From positions 62,001 through 126,000 of the forward strand of contig NZ_JAOANW010000010.1 in the NCBI RefSeq assembly GCF_026162365.1: a stretch of DNA of 64,000 nucleotides, read 5' to 3'. The DNA is from Nitratireductor luteus (lineage in GTDB: Bacteria > Pseudomonadota > Alphaproteobacteria > Rhizobiales > Rhizobiaceae). A model generated the notes under the pieces. It was given only the letters and a program-made list of their open reading frames with translations. It ran no database searches and was not told where the DNA came from. This document shows, one piece after another, positions 19,421 to 27,691 of the stretch (within the stretch, counting starts at the first letter, position 1; each line of letters begins with the position of its first letter). The position numbers and the translations under genes are program-made.

Positions 19421-20383
19421 TTACACCCGCTCGATGATGCGTTCGCCGAACAGTCCCTGCGGCCTGAACAGGAGAACCATCAGCGCCAGTACGTAGGCAA
19501 ACCAGGCTTCCGTATTGCCACCGAGCAGCGGTTGGCCCCAATAGATCTCGAACAGCTTTTCCAGGATGCCGATCGCGAGTCCCCCGATGATCGCGCCCAT
19601 CACGCTCTCCAGTCCGCCCAGCATGAGCACCGGCAGCGCCTTGTAGGCGATGACCTCCAGCGCGAAGGAAACCCCCGCGCGGGCGCCCCACACGATGCCC
19701 GTGGCCAGCGCGATGACGCCGGCGATGAACCAGACGATAACCCAGATCGTCGACAGCGAGATACCGACCGAAAGCGCCGCCTGATGGTCGTCGCCGAGCG
19801 CCCGGATCGCCCTGCCGATCTTCGACTTGTTGAGGAAGACGAGCAGGCTTGCGACGAGAATCCCGGCGCCGATCACCGCCGTCAGGTCCTTTTCCTCGAT
19901 GGAGACGAACCCGCCGAACGGCTCGAACAGGATGCTGCCTGTCGGAATGCCGAGTTGCTCGGTTATCATCACCTTGTTCTCGCCGCCGAAGATGATCTCC
20001 CCCAGCCCGATCAGGAAGAGGGTGATGCCAATCGTCGCCATGAACAGGATGATGTCCGGCTGGTTGACCAGCGGCCTGAGCACCACCCGCTCGATGGAGA
20101 TGGCCAGAAGCAGCATGACACCCAGCGTCAGCGGCAGGGCAAGAAGCGCCGGCACGCCCATCTCATACAGGCCCACTAGCGTCAGAGCCGCAAACACGAC
20201 CATGATGCCCTGCGCGAAATTGAAGATGCGCGAGGATTTGTAGATGAGCACGAAACCAAGCGCGATCAGCGCGTAGAGTACGCCGCCCACCAGCCCTTCC
20301 CACAGGACCTGCAGCAGGAAATCGGGCGCGGCCGCCATGTCGGCGAACGGCTTCACGAAGATGGCGTTCAAGAGTTCCATCAA
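19421..20383 (-). CDS. livH: Liv-type ABC transporter permease (LivH-like)
   Basis: The 320-residue membrane protein shows the LivH signature LVGGVLYALIALGFVLIYKS followed by IFNFAQGIMVVFAALTLVGL, and RAIRALGDDHQAALSVGISL, the cytoplasmic EAA-like loop that docks the ATPases. It is the inner-membrane partner of LivM. Two adjacent ATG codons open the frame. The gene follows the DUF3096 microgene by 51 bases. Confidence 0.93.
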   Translation of the reverse strand: MMELLNAIFVKPFADMAAAPDFLLQVLWEGLVGGVLYALIALGFVLIYKSSRIFNFAQGIMVVFAALTLVGLYEMGVPALLALPLTLGVMLLLAISIERVVLRPLVNQPDIILFMATIGITLFLIGLGEIIFGGENKVMITEQLGIPTGSILFEPFGGFVSIEEKDLTAVIGAGILVASLLVFLNKSKIGRAIRALGDDHQAALSVGISLSTIWVIVWFIAGVIALATGIVWGARAGVSFALEVIAYKALPVLMLGGLESVMGAIIGGLAIGILEKLFEIYWGQPLLGGNTEAWFAYVLALMVLLFRPQGLFGERIIERV

Positions 20384-20434
20384 TTGCTCCTCCCCAAGGC
20401 TTCCGAGGAAGCGTGAGCCGCCGACATGTTCATG

Positions 20435-20581
20435 CTATCCCATGATCCCTGGAAACAACCCGATCAGCCCGATCAGGATGAGATAGAAGGCGACGATATA
20501 GTTCAGCAGCCGAGGTACGACGAGAATCAGTATCCCGGCGATCAGCGAGACGAGCGGCGTAAGCGATATATCCATCATCAT
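20435..20581 (-). CDS. DUF3096-type membrane microprotein inside the Liv operon
   Basis: A 48-residue frame, MMMDISLTPLVSLIAGILIL then VVPRLLNYIVAFYLILIGLI and GLFPGIMG, is encoded between livG and livH. It has two hydrophobic segments joined by VPRLLNY, which matches the DUF3096 family of tiny membrane proteins. Its first ATG overlaps the livG stop (ATGA at 20581-20578), and GGAAA precedes it, so it is translationally coupled. Three consecutive ATG codons make the exact start uncertain by two residues. Its place in the operon suggests it assists assembly or activity of the transporter or works in the same membrane stress response; this is unproven. Confidence 0.85.
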   Translation of the reverse strand: MMMDISLTPLVSLIAGILILVVPRLLNYIVAFYLILIGLIGLFPGIMG

Positions 20582-21417
20582 GGCATTTCCTCTCCATGCG
20601 GGACGCCCAGATAGGCGTCGATCACATCCTGGTTGTTCTTCACTTCATCGGGCGTGCCATCGGCGATCTTCTTGCCGTAGTCGAGCACGACCACCCGGTC
20701 CGACAGATCCATCACCACGCCCATATCGTGCTCGATGAGCGCGATGGTTGTACCACGCTGCTGGTTCACATCGATGATGAAACGGCTCATGTCCTCTTTC
20801 TCTTCGAGATTCATGCCGGCCATCGGTTCGTCGAGCAAAAGCAGGCTCGGCTCCATGGCAAGCGCGCGCCCAAGCTCGACCCGCTTTTGCAGGCCATAGG
20901 GCAGCTTGCCCACGGGAGTGCGCCTGATGTGCTGGATCTCGAGGAAATCGATGATCTCCTCCACCTTCTCGCGATGCTCGATCTCTTCATTGAGCGCCGG
21001 CCCGTGCCAGAGCATCTGCCAGACGATGTTGCGCTTCATCATGACGGAGCGCCCGGTCATGATGTTGTCCAGCGTCGACATGCCCTTGAAGAGCGCGACA
21101 TTCTGGAAGGTGCGTGCAATGCCCTGGCCCACCGCCTCATGCGACTTCATGGCCCGCCGCTCCTTGCCGCGAAAGGTGATCGTTCCTTCCTGCGGGGTAT
21201 AGAAGCCGTTGATGACATTGAGCATCGACGTCTTGCCGGCGCCGTTCGGGCCGATGATGGCACGTATCTCGCCCTTTTTCACATTGAGGGAAATGTCCGT
21301 TATCGCCTTGACGCCGCCAAAGGCCAGCGAGACGTTTCTGACATCGAGAAGTACCGCCCCCGCGGCGATGCCGTCGTCGGGCGTGGTCATCTGCTTATGA
21401 TCGGGACGCTGGTTCAT
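20578..21417 (-). CDS. livG: Liv-type ABC transporter ATP-binding protein (LivG-like)
   Basis: The 279-residue ATPase has Walker A IIGPNGAGKTSMLNVINGFY, signature KLPYGLQKRVELGRALAMEP and Walker B LLLLDEPMAGMNLEEKEDMS, plus the LivG-type C-terminus (VLDYGKKIADGTPDEVKNNQ). It pairs with the LivF-like subunit. Its ATG at 21417 overlaps the stop of the acyl-CoA ligase (ATGA), while its own stop overlaps the DUF3096 start, making a tightly coupled set of three genes. Confidence 0.94.
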   Translation of the reverse strand: MNQRPDHKQMTTPDDGIAAGAVLLDVRNVSLAFGGVKAITDISLNVKKGEIRAIIGPNGAGKTSMLNVINGFYTPQEGTITFRGKERRAMKSHEAVGQGIARTFQNVALFKGMSTLDNIMTGRSVMMKRNIVWQMLWHGPALNEEIEHREKVEEIIDFLEIQHIRRTPVGKLPYGLQKRVELGRALAMEPSLLLLDEPMAGMNLEEKEDMSRFIIDVNQQRGTTIALIEHDMGVVMDLSDRVVVLDYGKKIADGTPDEVKNNQDVIDAYLGVPHGEEMP

Positions 21418-23390
21418 TCCGCCGCCTCCGCCATCGGACTCCCGTCCGTCGCCACGATCTCGGCATCGACGATGCGTATATTGGCGCTGATGACACCCTT
21501 GCGCCCGTCCTCATAGGTAACCTGCGTCTCGGCAAATATCTCGGGGCTGCCGTCATAGAGCGCTTCGATCAGGGCGTCGTAGCGCTCGGCGATGAAGGAA
21601 CGCCGTACCTTCTGGGTGCGGGTGAGTTCGCCGTCATCGGCATCGAGTTCCTTGTGCAGAACGAGGAAGCGGCGAATCTGGGATGCCGCCATCATAGGCT
21701 CCGCCGCCAGCCGGCGATTGGCCTCGGCGACATGATTCGAGATGATTTCATAGACGCGCGGATGGCCCGCCAGCTCCTGATAGGATGCATAGGCAATGTT
21801 GTTGCGCTCCGCCCAACTGCCGACGGCCTGCAGGTCGATATTGATGAAGGCGGCGCAGAAGTCCCGGCCGTGGCCGAAGGCGACAGCCTCCTTGATGTCG
21901 GGGAAGAACTTCAGCGCGTTCTCGATATATTTCGGAGCGAACAGCGCGCCGTTTGAAAGCTTTCCCACGTCCTTGGCGCGGTCGATGATCCTGAGTTGGC
22001 CGTCGCTGTCGAAGAAGCCGGCATCGCCGGTATGCACCCAGCCATCGGGCGTCTTGGTTTCCCGCGTCGCCTCCTCGTTCTTGTAATAGCCGAGGAACAC
22101 ACCCGGCGACCGGTACATGACCTCGCCGCTGTCGGCGATCCTGATCTCGACCTCCGGCGACGGCAGCCCCACCGTATCAGGCCGTATGTTTCCGTCCGGC
22201 TGGGCCGTGATGTAGACCGTCGCCTCCGTCTGCCCGTAGAGTTGCTTGAGGTTTAGTCCGATCGACCGGTAAAAGCTGAAAAGCTCCGGACCGATCGCCT
22301 CGCCGGCCGTATAGCCGACGCGGAGCCGCGACATGCCGATGCGATCCTTCAACGGGCCATAGACCAGAAACTCGCCCAGGCCGTATCTGACGCGGTCCCA
22401 TGCCCTGACGGCCTCGCCGTTCAATATCTTCTCGCCGACCTTGCGGGCATGGGCGAGGAAGTAATGGAACATCGCCTTCTTGGACCGACTCGCATCCTCC
22501 ATGCGCACCATGATCGTCGTCAGCAATGTCTCGAAGACCCGCGGCGGCGCGAAAAAATAGGTCGGCGCAATTTCGCGCCGGTCCTCGTTCACCGTCTCAG
22601 CGCTCTCCGGGCACGCGACGCAAAAGCCAGCCGTATAGGACTGCGCCACTGAAAAGACGTGGTCGCCCACCCAGGCGAGCGGCAGATACGCGATGATCGT
22701 CTCATGCTCGTCCAGCCGGTCGAATGCATTGGCATTGAGCGCCGAGCGCACGAGATTGTCGTGCGACAGCATCACGCCCTTGGGCCGGCCCGTGGTTCCC
22801 GACGTATAAAGCATGACGCCCAGATCGCCTCCCTTGCCCCTGGCGATCTCCTCCAGCCAGGCATTGGCCGTATCCGGGCTATCGGCAAGCCGTTTGAGGC
22901 CGGCCTCCCGCAGCGCCGAATAATCGTGCAGATGCGCGTGATCGTAGTCCCGCAGCCCACGCGGTTCGTCATAGATGATCTCGGAAAGGCGGGTCGTCTG
23001 GTCGGCGATGGAGAGCAGCTTGTCGACCTGCTCCTGGTCTTCGACGACCGCAAACTTCACCTCGGAGTGTTCAAGCACATAGGCCATCTCCTCGGCCACC
23101 GAATCGGCATAGACCGGCACCGGCACGCCGCCCAGCGACTGCACCGCCGCGAAGGTCCAGTAGAGCCGCGGCCTGTTGGAGCCGATGACGGCAACCCGAT
23201 CGCCGCGCTTGAAGCCAACGGATTGCAGGCCGAGCGCGAATGCCCGCACCTCTTCGAGCTGTTGATCCCATGTCCAGCTTTGCCAGATGCCGAAATCCTT
23301 GTGACGCATGGCAGGTCGGCCACTGAACCGTTCGGCGTTCAACAGCAGATATTTGACAAGCGTATCGGGTGACGCGAAAGGTTGCGCCAA
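21414..23390 (-). CDS. AMP-dependent long-chain acyl-CoA ligase family protein
   Basis: This 658-residue enzyme has the AMP-binding motif LGVMLYTSGTTGRPKGVMLS near residue 200, the GQTEATVYITAQ adenylation motif and GWVHTGDAGFFDSDGQLRII. It belongs to the FadD/FAA1-like group that adenylates a carboxylic acid and joins it to CoA. Being the first gene of a Liv-type transporter operon (ligase-livG-DUF3096-livH-livM-SBP-livF), it may activate the imported acid on entry, as proposed for similar clusters handling aromatic or branched acids. Substrate unknown. No clear Shine-Dalgarno beyond a GGAGGA about ten bases upstream (23395-23402 region). Confidence 0.88.
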   Translation of the reverse strand: MAQPFASPDTLVKYLLLNAERFSGRPAMRHKDFGIWQSWTWDQQLEEVRAFALGLQSVGFKRGDRVAVIGSNRPRLYWTFAAVQSLGGVPVPVYADSVAEEMAYVLEHSEVKFAVVEDQEQVDKLLSIADQTTRLSEIIYDEPRGLRDYDHAHLHDYSALREAGLKRLADSPDTANAWLEEIARGKGGDLGVMLYTSGTTGRPKGVMLSHDNLVRSALNANAFDRLDEHETIIAYLPLAWVGDHVFSVAQSYTAGFCVACPESAETVNEDRREIAPTYFFAPPRVFETLLTTIMVRMEDASRSKKAMFHYFLAHARKVGEKILNGEAVRAWDRVRYGLGEFLVYGPLKDRIGMSRLRVGYTAGEAIGPELFSFYRSIGLNLKQLYGQTEATVYITAQPDGNIRPDTVGLPSPEVEIRIADSGEVMYRSPGVFLGYYKNEEATRETKTPDGWVHTGDAGFFDSDGQLRIIDRAKDVGKLSNGALFAPKYIENALKFFPDIKEAVAFGHGRDFCAAFINIDLQAVGSWAERNNIAYASYQELAGHPRVYEIISNHVAEANRRLAAEPMMAASQIRRFLVLHKELDADDGELTRTQKVRRSFIAERYDALIEALYDGSPEIFAETQVTYEDGRKGVISANIRIVDAEIVATDGSPMAEAAE

Positions 23391-23569
23391 TCCGTCCTCC
23401 TCCCATTGCGGCGACTTGCCGCCGCCCTTGCCGAGCGCTCCTCCGCGCCCGGTTTATGTTTCCGCGTTGAAGTTTCCACGAAACCGGGTGGCAATCAACA
23501 CGCCCCTTGACAGACGAGGGAAGCTTTTGCCTTTATTATCAGGCCGAATTGTGGGTGCTCGCGCTGTTT

Positions 23570-24244
23570 TCAGCTATCGTACTGGCTCAGCGCGTCCGGT
23601 TGCAGTACCGTGATGCGCCCATGGGTCGATCGCAGGAGCCCCTCCTCCTCGAGTTCCTTCATGGCCCGATTCACGACCTGTCGCGAAACACCGGCTAACA
23701 ATCCCAGCTCTTCCTGGCTGATTTCGATCTCATTGTCGGTCCGTGGATAAAGCACGGGATTGAAGAACCACGACAGGTTGCGCGCCACCCGCGCCTTGGG
23801 ATGCAGGATGCGGTCATATTCGGTGGTCGCGATGAACTGCCCCAACCGCTCATTGAGCTGGCGCACGAGGAAGCGATTGAAACCGGTGCTGTTTTCGTAG
23901 AACCACATGAAGGTCGATCGCTGCATCATGGCGACCTTTGTGTCGCGAATCGCCACGAGATCGTATTTGCGTGCCTCGTCCTTCAGCACCGAGCCTTCGC
24001 CGAACCAGCTCCCGCTGGCTGCGCCGGCAAAGGTCATTGCCTTGCCATGGGCGGAGATCGCGCTGATCTTCACCAGCCCATCGGCGACTCCCGTCCAGTA
24101 GTCCAGCTTGTCGCCTCGATGGCAGATATAACTGCCCTTGGGATAGTGGCGCTCGGCCAAGCCACGCGCAGCGCGGTCAAGCTCGCCTTCCGTAAGTTCG
24201 CCCGACCAGATGGCGGCGCGGGCAGCATCTTCTTTTTGGCTCAT
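23570..24244 (-). CDS. Crp/Fnr-family transcriptional regulator
   Basis: The 224-residue protein has an N-terminal cyclic-nucleotide-binding-like beta-roll (residues ~20-130; YPKGSYICHRGDKLDYWTGV, GSWFGEGSVLKDEARKYDLV) and a C-terminal winged helix with EISQEELGLLAGVSRQVVNR as recognition region. No cysteine cluster for an Fe-S centre is seen, so it is not a true Fnr. It lies 179 bases upstream of the acyl-CoA ligase on the same strand and may control the Liv operon. The first start at 24265 is possible, but MSQKEDAARAA at 24244 fits family lengths better. Confidence 0.85.
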   Translation of the reverse strand: MSQKEDAARAAIWSGELTEGELDRAARGLAERHYPKGSYICHRGDKLDYWTGVADGLVKISAISAHGKAMTFAGAASGSWFGEGSVLKDEARKYDLVAIRDTKVAMMQRSTFMWFYENSTGFNRFLVRQLNERLGQFIATTEYDRILHPKARVARNLSWFFNPVLYPRTDNEIEISQEELGLLAGVSRQVVNRAMKELEEEGLLRSTHGRITVLQPDALSQYDS

Positions 24245-24338
24245 GGCACTACGCAATACGAGCACTGCCGTCCCGATGGCAGCGCATTACCTCTTACCGC
24301 TTATGACCTTCAAAGGAGGCCAAGGCAAGCGTGCGTCA

Positions 24339-25127
24339 TCAAGCAGCGTGGTGCAGATACTTCGCTGTCGGCAAAACCGTGAGAGGCGTGGTCTCGCCCT
24401 CGCCCGGCTGGCCGAACAACAGGCGCTGCTCGGCGGGTGTCGAGTGGAAAAACGGAAAGCGCGACACGATCGGCCCGAACTCCTTGGCGCACTCGCCCCC
24501 GTAGAGCATAAGGGGAATGCTGATCGGCGGATATTGGCGCGGCGCGCTCATCTGGCGCGCACCGAAAATGCGTTGATAGAACGCAGTATGCTCCTGGCGG
24601 ATCAGGCAGGCACAATAGGTCGACCGGAAATATTCATAACCGACGATCACCAGCCGCAGCGAGACATAGGGCAAAACCCGGTATTCCCTGGCGACATCCG
24701 GATCGGCGGCGAACATGCTCGGATTGATGATGCTGTCGCCCCGATCGATGATCGGCCGGACAATGTCGCCAAACCCCTTGGTCACGGGGCCATGCGGATT
24801 GTCGCGGTCGATCTGGTGGAGACGCACCGTACTCACCAGGCAATTGTCTATGTAAATGCCGAACACATGGCTGTTGGGCAATTCATCGAGATCGTCTTTT
24901 GTGGAGCGAGCGGGGGATTCGGAAACGAAGCCGTGCGGCCGGTACGCCTTATAGCGCAGCCGGTACATCGCCTCGAGGTCTTCGCCACTCTCGCAGCGTC
25001 GATATTCAGTGCGCTCCAGCAGCGCCAGGACATTGCGAACGAAACTGGATGAAGGACCGGAGTGATTGATCGGCCCACGCTCGCCAGTTTCCATGCTCTT
25101 CGCGTTCGCGGAAACGCTGGAACTCAT
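24339..25127 (-). CDS. FeeM-like N-acyl amino acid synthase (GNAT/LuxI-like)
   Basis: This 262-residue protein resembles FeeM and other N-acyl amino acid synthases, which have a GNAT fold related to LuxI acyl-homoserine lactone synthases. Supporting stretches: ESGEDLEAMYRLRYKAYRPH near residue 50 (LuxI-like N-terminal pocket), LVSTVRLHQIDRDNPHGPVT (beta 4) and EYRVLPYVSLRLVIVGYEYF. FeeM joins an acyl chain from acyl carrier protein to an amino acid such as tyrosine. The first ~35 residues look disordered. GAGGGGA lies six bases before the ATG. The neighbours are a Crp/Fnr regulator and a GGDEF-EAL protein. Function as a signal or lipid synthase is inferred. Confidence 0.7.
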   Translation of the reverse strand: MSSSVSANAKSMETGERGPINHSGPSSSFVRNVLALLERTEYRRCESGEDLEAMYRLRYKAYRPHGFVSESPARSTKDDLDELPNSHVFGIYIDNCLVSTVRLHQIDRDNPHGPVTKGFGDIVRPIIDRGDSIINPSMFAADPDVAREYRVLPYVSLRLVIVGYEYFRSTYCACLIRQEHTAFYQRIFGARQMSAPRQYPPISIPLMLYGGECAKEFGPIVSRFPFFHSTPAEQRLLFGQPGEGETTPLTVLPTAKYLHHAA

Positions 25128-25197
25128 GCCCGATCCCCTCGTCTACTACAATCACAGGGTAGTGCACCGCTCGATCGTGTAAAGCATTTAAGTCGAA

Positions 25198-25239
25198 GTT
25201 TCACATTTACGATACATTAAGGTTAACAACCGGTGAAAC
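25198..25239. promoter_or_regulatory. Inverted repeat upstream of FeeM-like gene
   Basis: GTTTCAC at 25198-25204 and GTGAAAC at 25233-25239 are perfect 7-base inverted arms about 70-110 bases upstream of the FeeM-like start, with an AT-rich spacer (TTTACGATACATTAAGGTTA). It may be an operator or chance. No cognate regulator can be named. Confidence 0.25.
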
Positions 25240-25280
25240 TGACGAAGAATTCGGCACACAGTCGTTCAGATGCGCAGCAT

Positions 25281-27596
25281 TTAGGCAGAAACGGGATTGA
25301 AAGATGCTTGCGACTCGTGGCTGAAAGACCAGCGTTGGTCCGACATGGTCCTTATACCGGAAGCCGTCAGTGCCGATCCGAAAAGGAATCCCTGGACAAG
25401 CTCCGGTTGAACCGCGTCCGACAGGAGCTTGAGCTGGGCGAAGGTTTCCACCCCCTCCACCGTCACCGTCAGGCCGAGATTACGGGAGAGCTCCACCACG
25501 CTCTTCAGAAGCCGAAGCGAACGCTCGTCGCTCGTGATGTCGGCAACGAAACTTCCATCGATCTTGACCTTGTCCAGCGGCAACGTGTGCAGATAGCTCA
25601 AGCTGGAATAACCCGTCCCAAAATCGTCCAGAGCGATCGTCACGCCCAGTTTCTTCAGTTCCTCTAGATAGGCGCTGGTGGCGGAAGTGTCATCCAGTAC
25701 CGCGGTCTCGGTGACTTCCAGCTCTAGGCGCTCGGGCGCCAGGCCCGACGCCGCAAGCGCGTTCTTCACCTTCTGGACCACGCCGGCACTGTGAAAGTCC
25801 TTCGCAGACAGGTTTACCGAAACGCGCAGCCCATCCGGCCACTTGGCGCATTCAGCACAGGCGATGCACAGCACCATTTCGCTGATCTCGGAGACGATGC
25901 CCATCTCCTCGGCCAGCGGAATGAAGGCGGCCGGCGAAATCGGGCCGAGTTCCGGATGGTCCCATCGACACAGTGCCTCACTGCCGCCGATCTGCATCGT
26001 GTGCATGTCGATGATCGGCTGAAACACTACGCGCAGGCTCCGCGTCTGGATGGCAGTGCGCAGGTCAGCCTTCAGCGTCTGGCGGTTCCTGAACGCAATG
26101 TCCATTTCGCGCTGGAACAGCCGCCAGCCATTCTTTCCGAACTCCTTCGCCTGGTACAGCGCAAGATCAGCCTTGACGATCAGATCGTCGACATTTGCCC
26201 CATCGACTTGCAAGAGCGCCGCTCCGCTGCTCACCTGGATGCGCAGCAGATTACCGGCCACGTCAATCTCGCCGCTGAGCGCCTCGAATATCGTATCCAT
26301 GCGCATGGCGAGATCGTCCTCGCCTTCGACATGGTTGAAGAAGATCGTAAACTCGTCACCACCGAAACGGCTGATCCTGACGTCGTCCTTGGCGAATTCG
26401 GCGAGGCGCTCGGCGACGCAGTAGATCATGCCGTCGCCGACCGGATGTCCCAGCGTGTCGTTGATGCTCTTGAAATCGTCGAGATCGAACACGGCCAGCG
26501 CACAGTACCGACCCCGATCGCCGCCTTCCAGCAGTTCCGATACCTCTTCATGGAAGAAAGCCCGGTTGGACAGATTCGTTAGACTGTCATAGCGCGCCAT
26601 GAAGCGGATTTTCGCCTCAGCCTCGACACGCGCCGTCACCTCCTCGAAAGTCAGGACCCCCAACTCGTCGCGGCCCTCTCGTGCCGAAAACTCGAGATAG
26701 CGCCCGTCCAGGAGACGCAGCAGGACTTTCCGGTTACGGCCCTCACGCAGCGCTTTCGCCAACTGCCGCTCGGCATATTCGAAGTCCTTGCGGTCCAGCA
26801 GCCCGGCGGCCACGCCCCGCGTGAGCAGGGCCTTGAGCGACCGGCCCATCATTTGGGTGGAGGAGCGGAACTGCAGCTTCTCGACCGCCTGCGCGTTGGC
26901 CACAACCACCCGCCCTTCCGGGCTGAACATTATCAGTCCGTGGGACATGGTGTTGAGGGCCCGGTCGAAGCGCTGCGCAAGCCGGGAAGAACGTTTTTCC
27001 TCGCTGATCGCGTGAAACAACACCGTGCGGACCAAGTGCGCCATCTTCATGATCACGAGCATGAAAGGGGCGATGAAAAGGCCCAGGGTGAAGTGATAGA
27101 TGTCGCCCTTGAGCATTAGCCCGAGCGCCATCGGAAAGACGGCGGTCAGGGTCAGGATGGAGACCATTTTGGTCGAACCGTAATTGCGGCCGGCAATGGT
27201 AATGGCGCCGCACAATACAGCCGAAACAGCAGCCAGTTCGCTGAATGAATCGTCGCCCAGAACAAGGGCGCTGAACCCGAACATGCCCACGGTCAAGCCG
27301 TGGATGGAGCCCCACAGGATGTAGCGCTGCTCCCAGCGGAGCGCGGATGCATAGTCCGAGATCAGGGCGTGGTCCACGCGCGTGATCAGCCAGTAGCGCC
27401 AGAGGCCTGCTCCAAGCATGAGGGGGGCCATGGCAAGATGCACGACGTTGCCCGTCTTGTGGTAGAGCAAAACGGCAATGGCGGCAAAGCAAAGTGCGCC
27501 GATCGGCAGCACACCCACGTCCTGAAACAGCGACCGGATGTAGCCGACATACACGTCTTCAGAAATGTGTGCCTTGCTGTTTTTCACTACCCGCAC
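25281..27596 (-). CDS. Membrane-anchored PAS-GGDEF-EAL c-di-GMP protein
   Basis: The 771-residue protein starts with six or so membrane helices (residues ~30-205), then a PAS-like domain (NTMSHGLIMFSPEGRVVVAN), a GGDEF domain (~340-505) with an intact RFGGDEFTIFF, and an EAL domain (~515-755). The EAL domain keeps SEALCRWDHPELGPISPAAF, ELEVTETAVLDD and DDFGTGYSSLSYLHTLPLDK, so both cyclase and phosphodiesterase activities are possible. It likely tunes c-di-GMP in response to a membrane or PAS signal. GTG at 27596 is the listed start; a GTG three codons later is equally plausible. It is upstream of the FeeM-like gene on the same strand, 153 bases away. Confidence 0.93.
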   Translation of the reverse strand: MRVVKNSKAHISEDVYVGYIRSLFQDVGVLPIGALCFAAIAVLLYHKTGNVVHLAMAPLMLGAGLWRYWLITRVDHALISDYASALRWEQRYILWGSIHGLTVGMFGFSALVLGDDSFSELAAVSAVLCGAITIAGRNYGSTKMVSILTLTAVFPMALGLMLKGDIYHFTLGLFIAPFMLVIMKMAHLVRTVLFHAISEEKRSSRLAQRFDRALNTMSHGLIMFSPEGRVVVANAQAVEKLQFRSSTQMMGRSLKALLTRGVAAGLLDRKDFEYAERQLAKALREGRNRKVLLRLLDGRYLEFSAREGRDELGVLTFEEVTARVEAEAKIRFMARYDSLTNLSNRAFFHEEVSELLEGGDRGRYCALAVFDLDDFKSINDTLGHPVGDGMIYCVAERLAEFAKDDVRISRFGGDEFTIFFNHVEGEDDLAMRMDTIFEALSGEIDVAGNLLRIQVSSGAALLQVDGANVDDLIVKADLALYQAKEFGKNGWRLFQREMDIAFRNRQTLKADLRTAIQTRSLRVVFQPIIDMHTMQIGGSEALCRWDHPELGPISPAAFIPLAEEMGIVSEISEMVLCIACAECAKWPDGLRVSVNLSAKDFHSAGVVQKVKNALAASGLAPERLELEVTETAVLDDTSATSAYLEELKKLGVTIALDDFGTGYSSLSYLHTLPLDKVKIDGSFVADITSDERSLRLLKSVVELSRNLGLTVTVEGVETFAQLKLLSDAVQPELVQGFLFGSALTASGIRTMSDQRWSFSHESQASFNPVSA

Positions 27597-27691
27597 CTAT
27601 TACGCGGGCTCAGCTATCGCACAGGCGACTTAAGAAAGCTTTATAGCTGATATCGCTTATGATTCGATCATTTGTGCGATGCGAAAATACA

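Noticed and set aside
23391-23569. Possible gene between the acyl-CoA ligase and the Crp/Fnr gene
   Set aside because: Only short overlapping frames with no start site or motif; treated as the operon promoter region.
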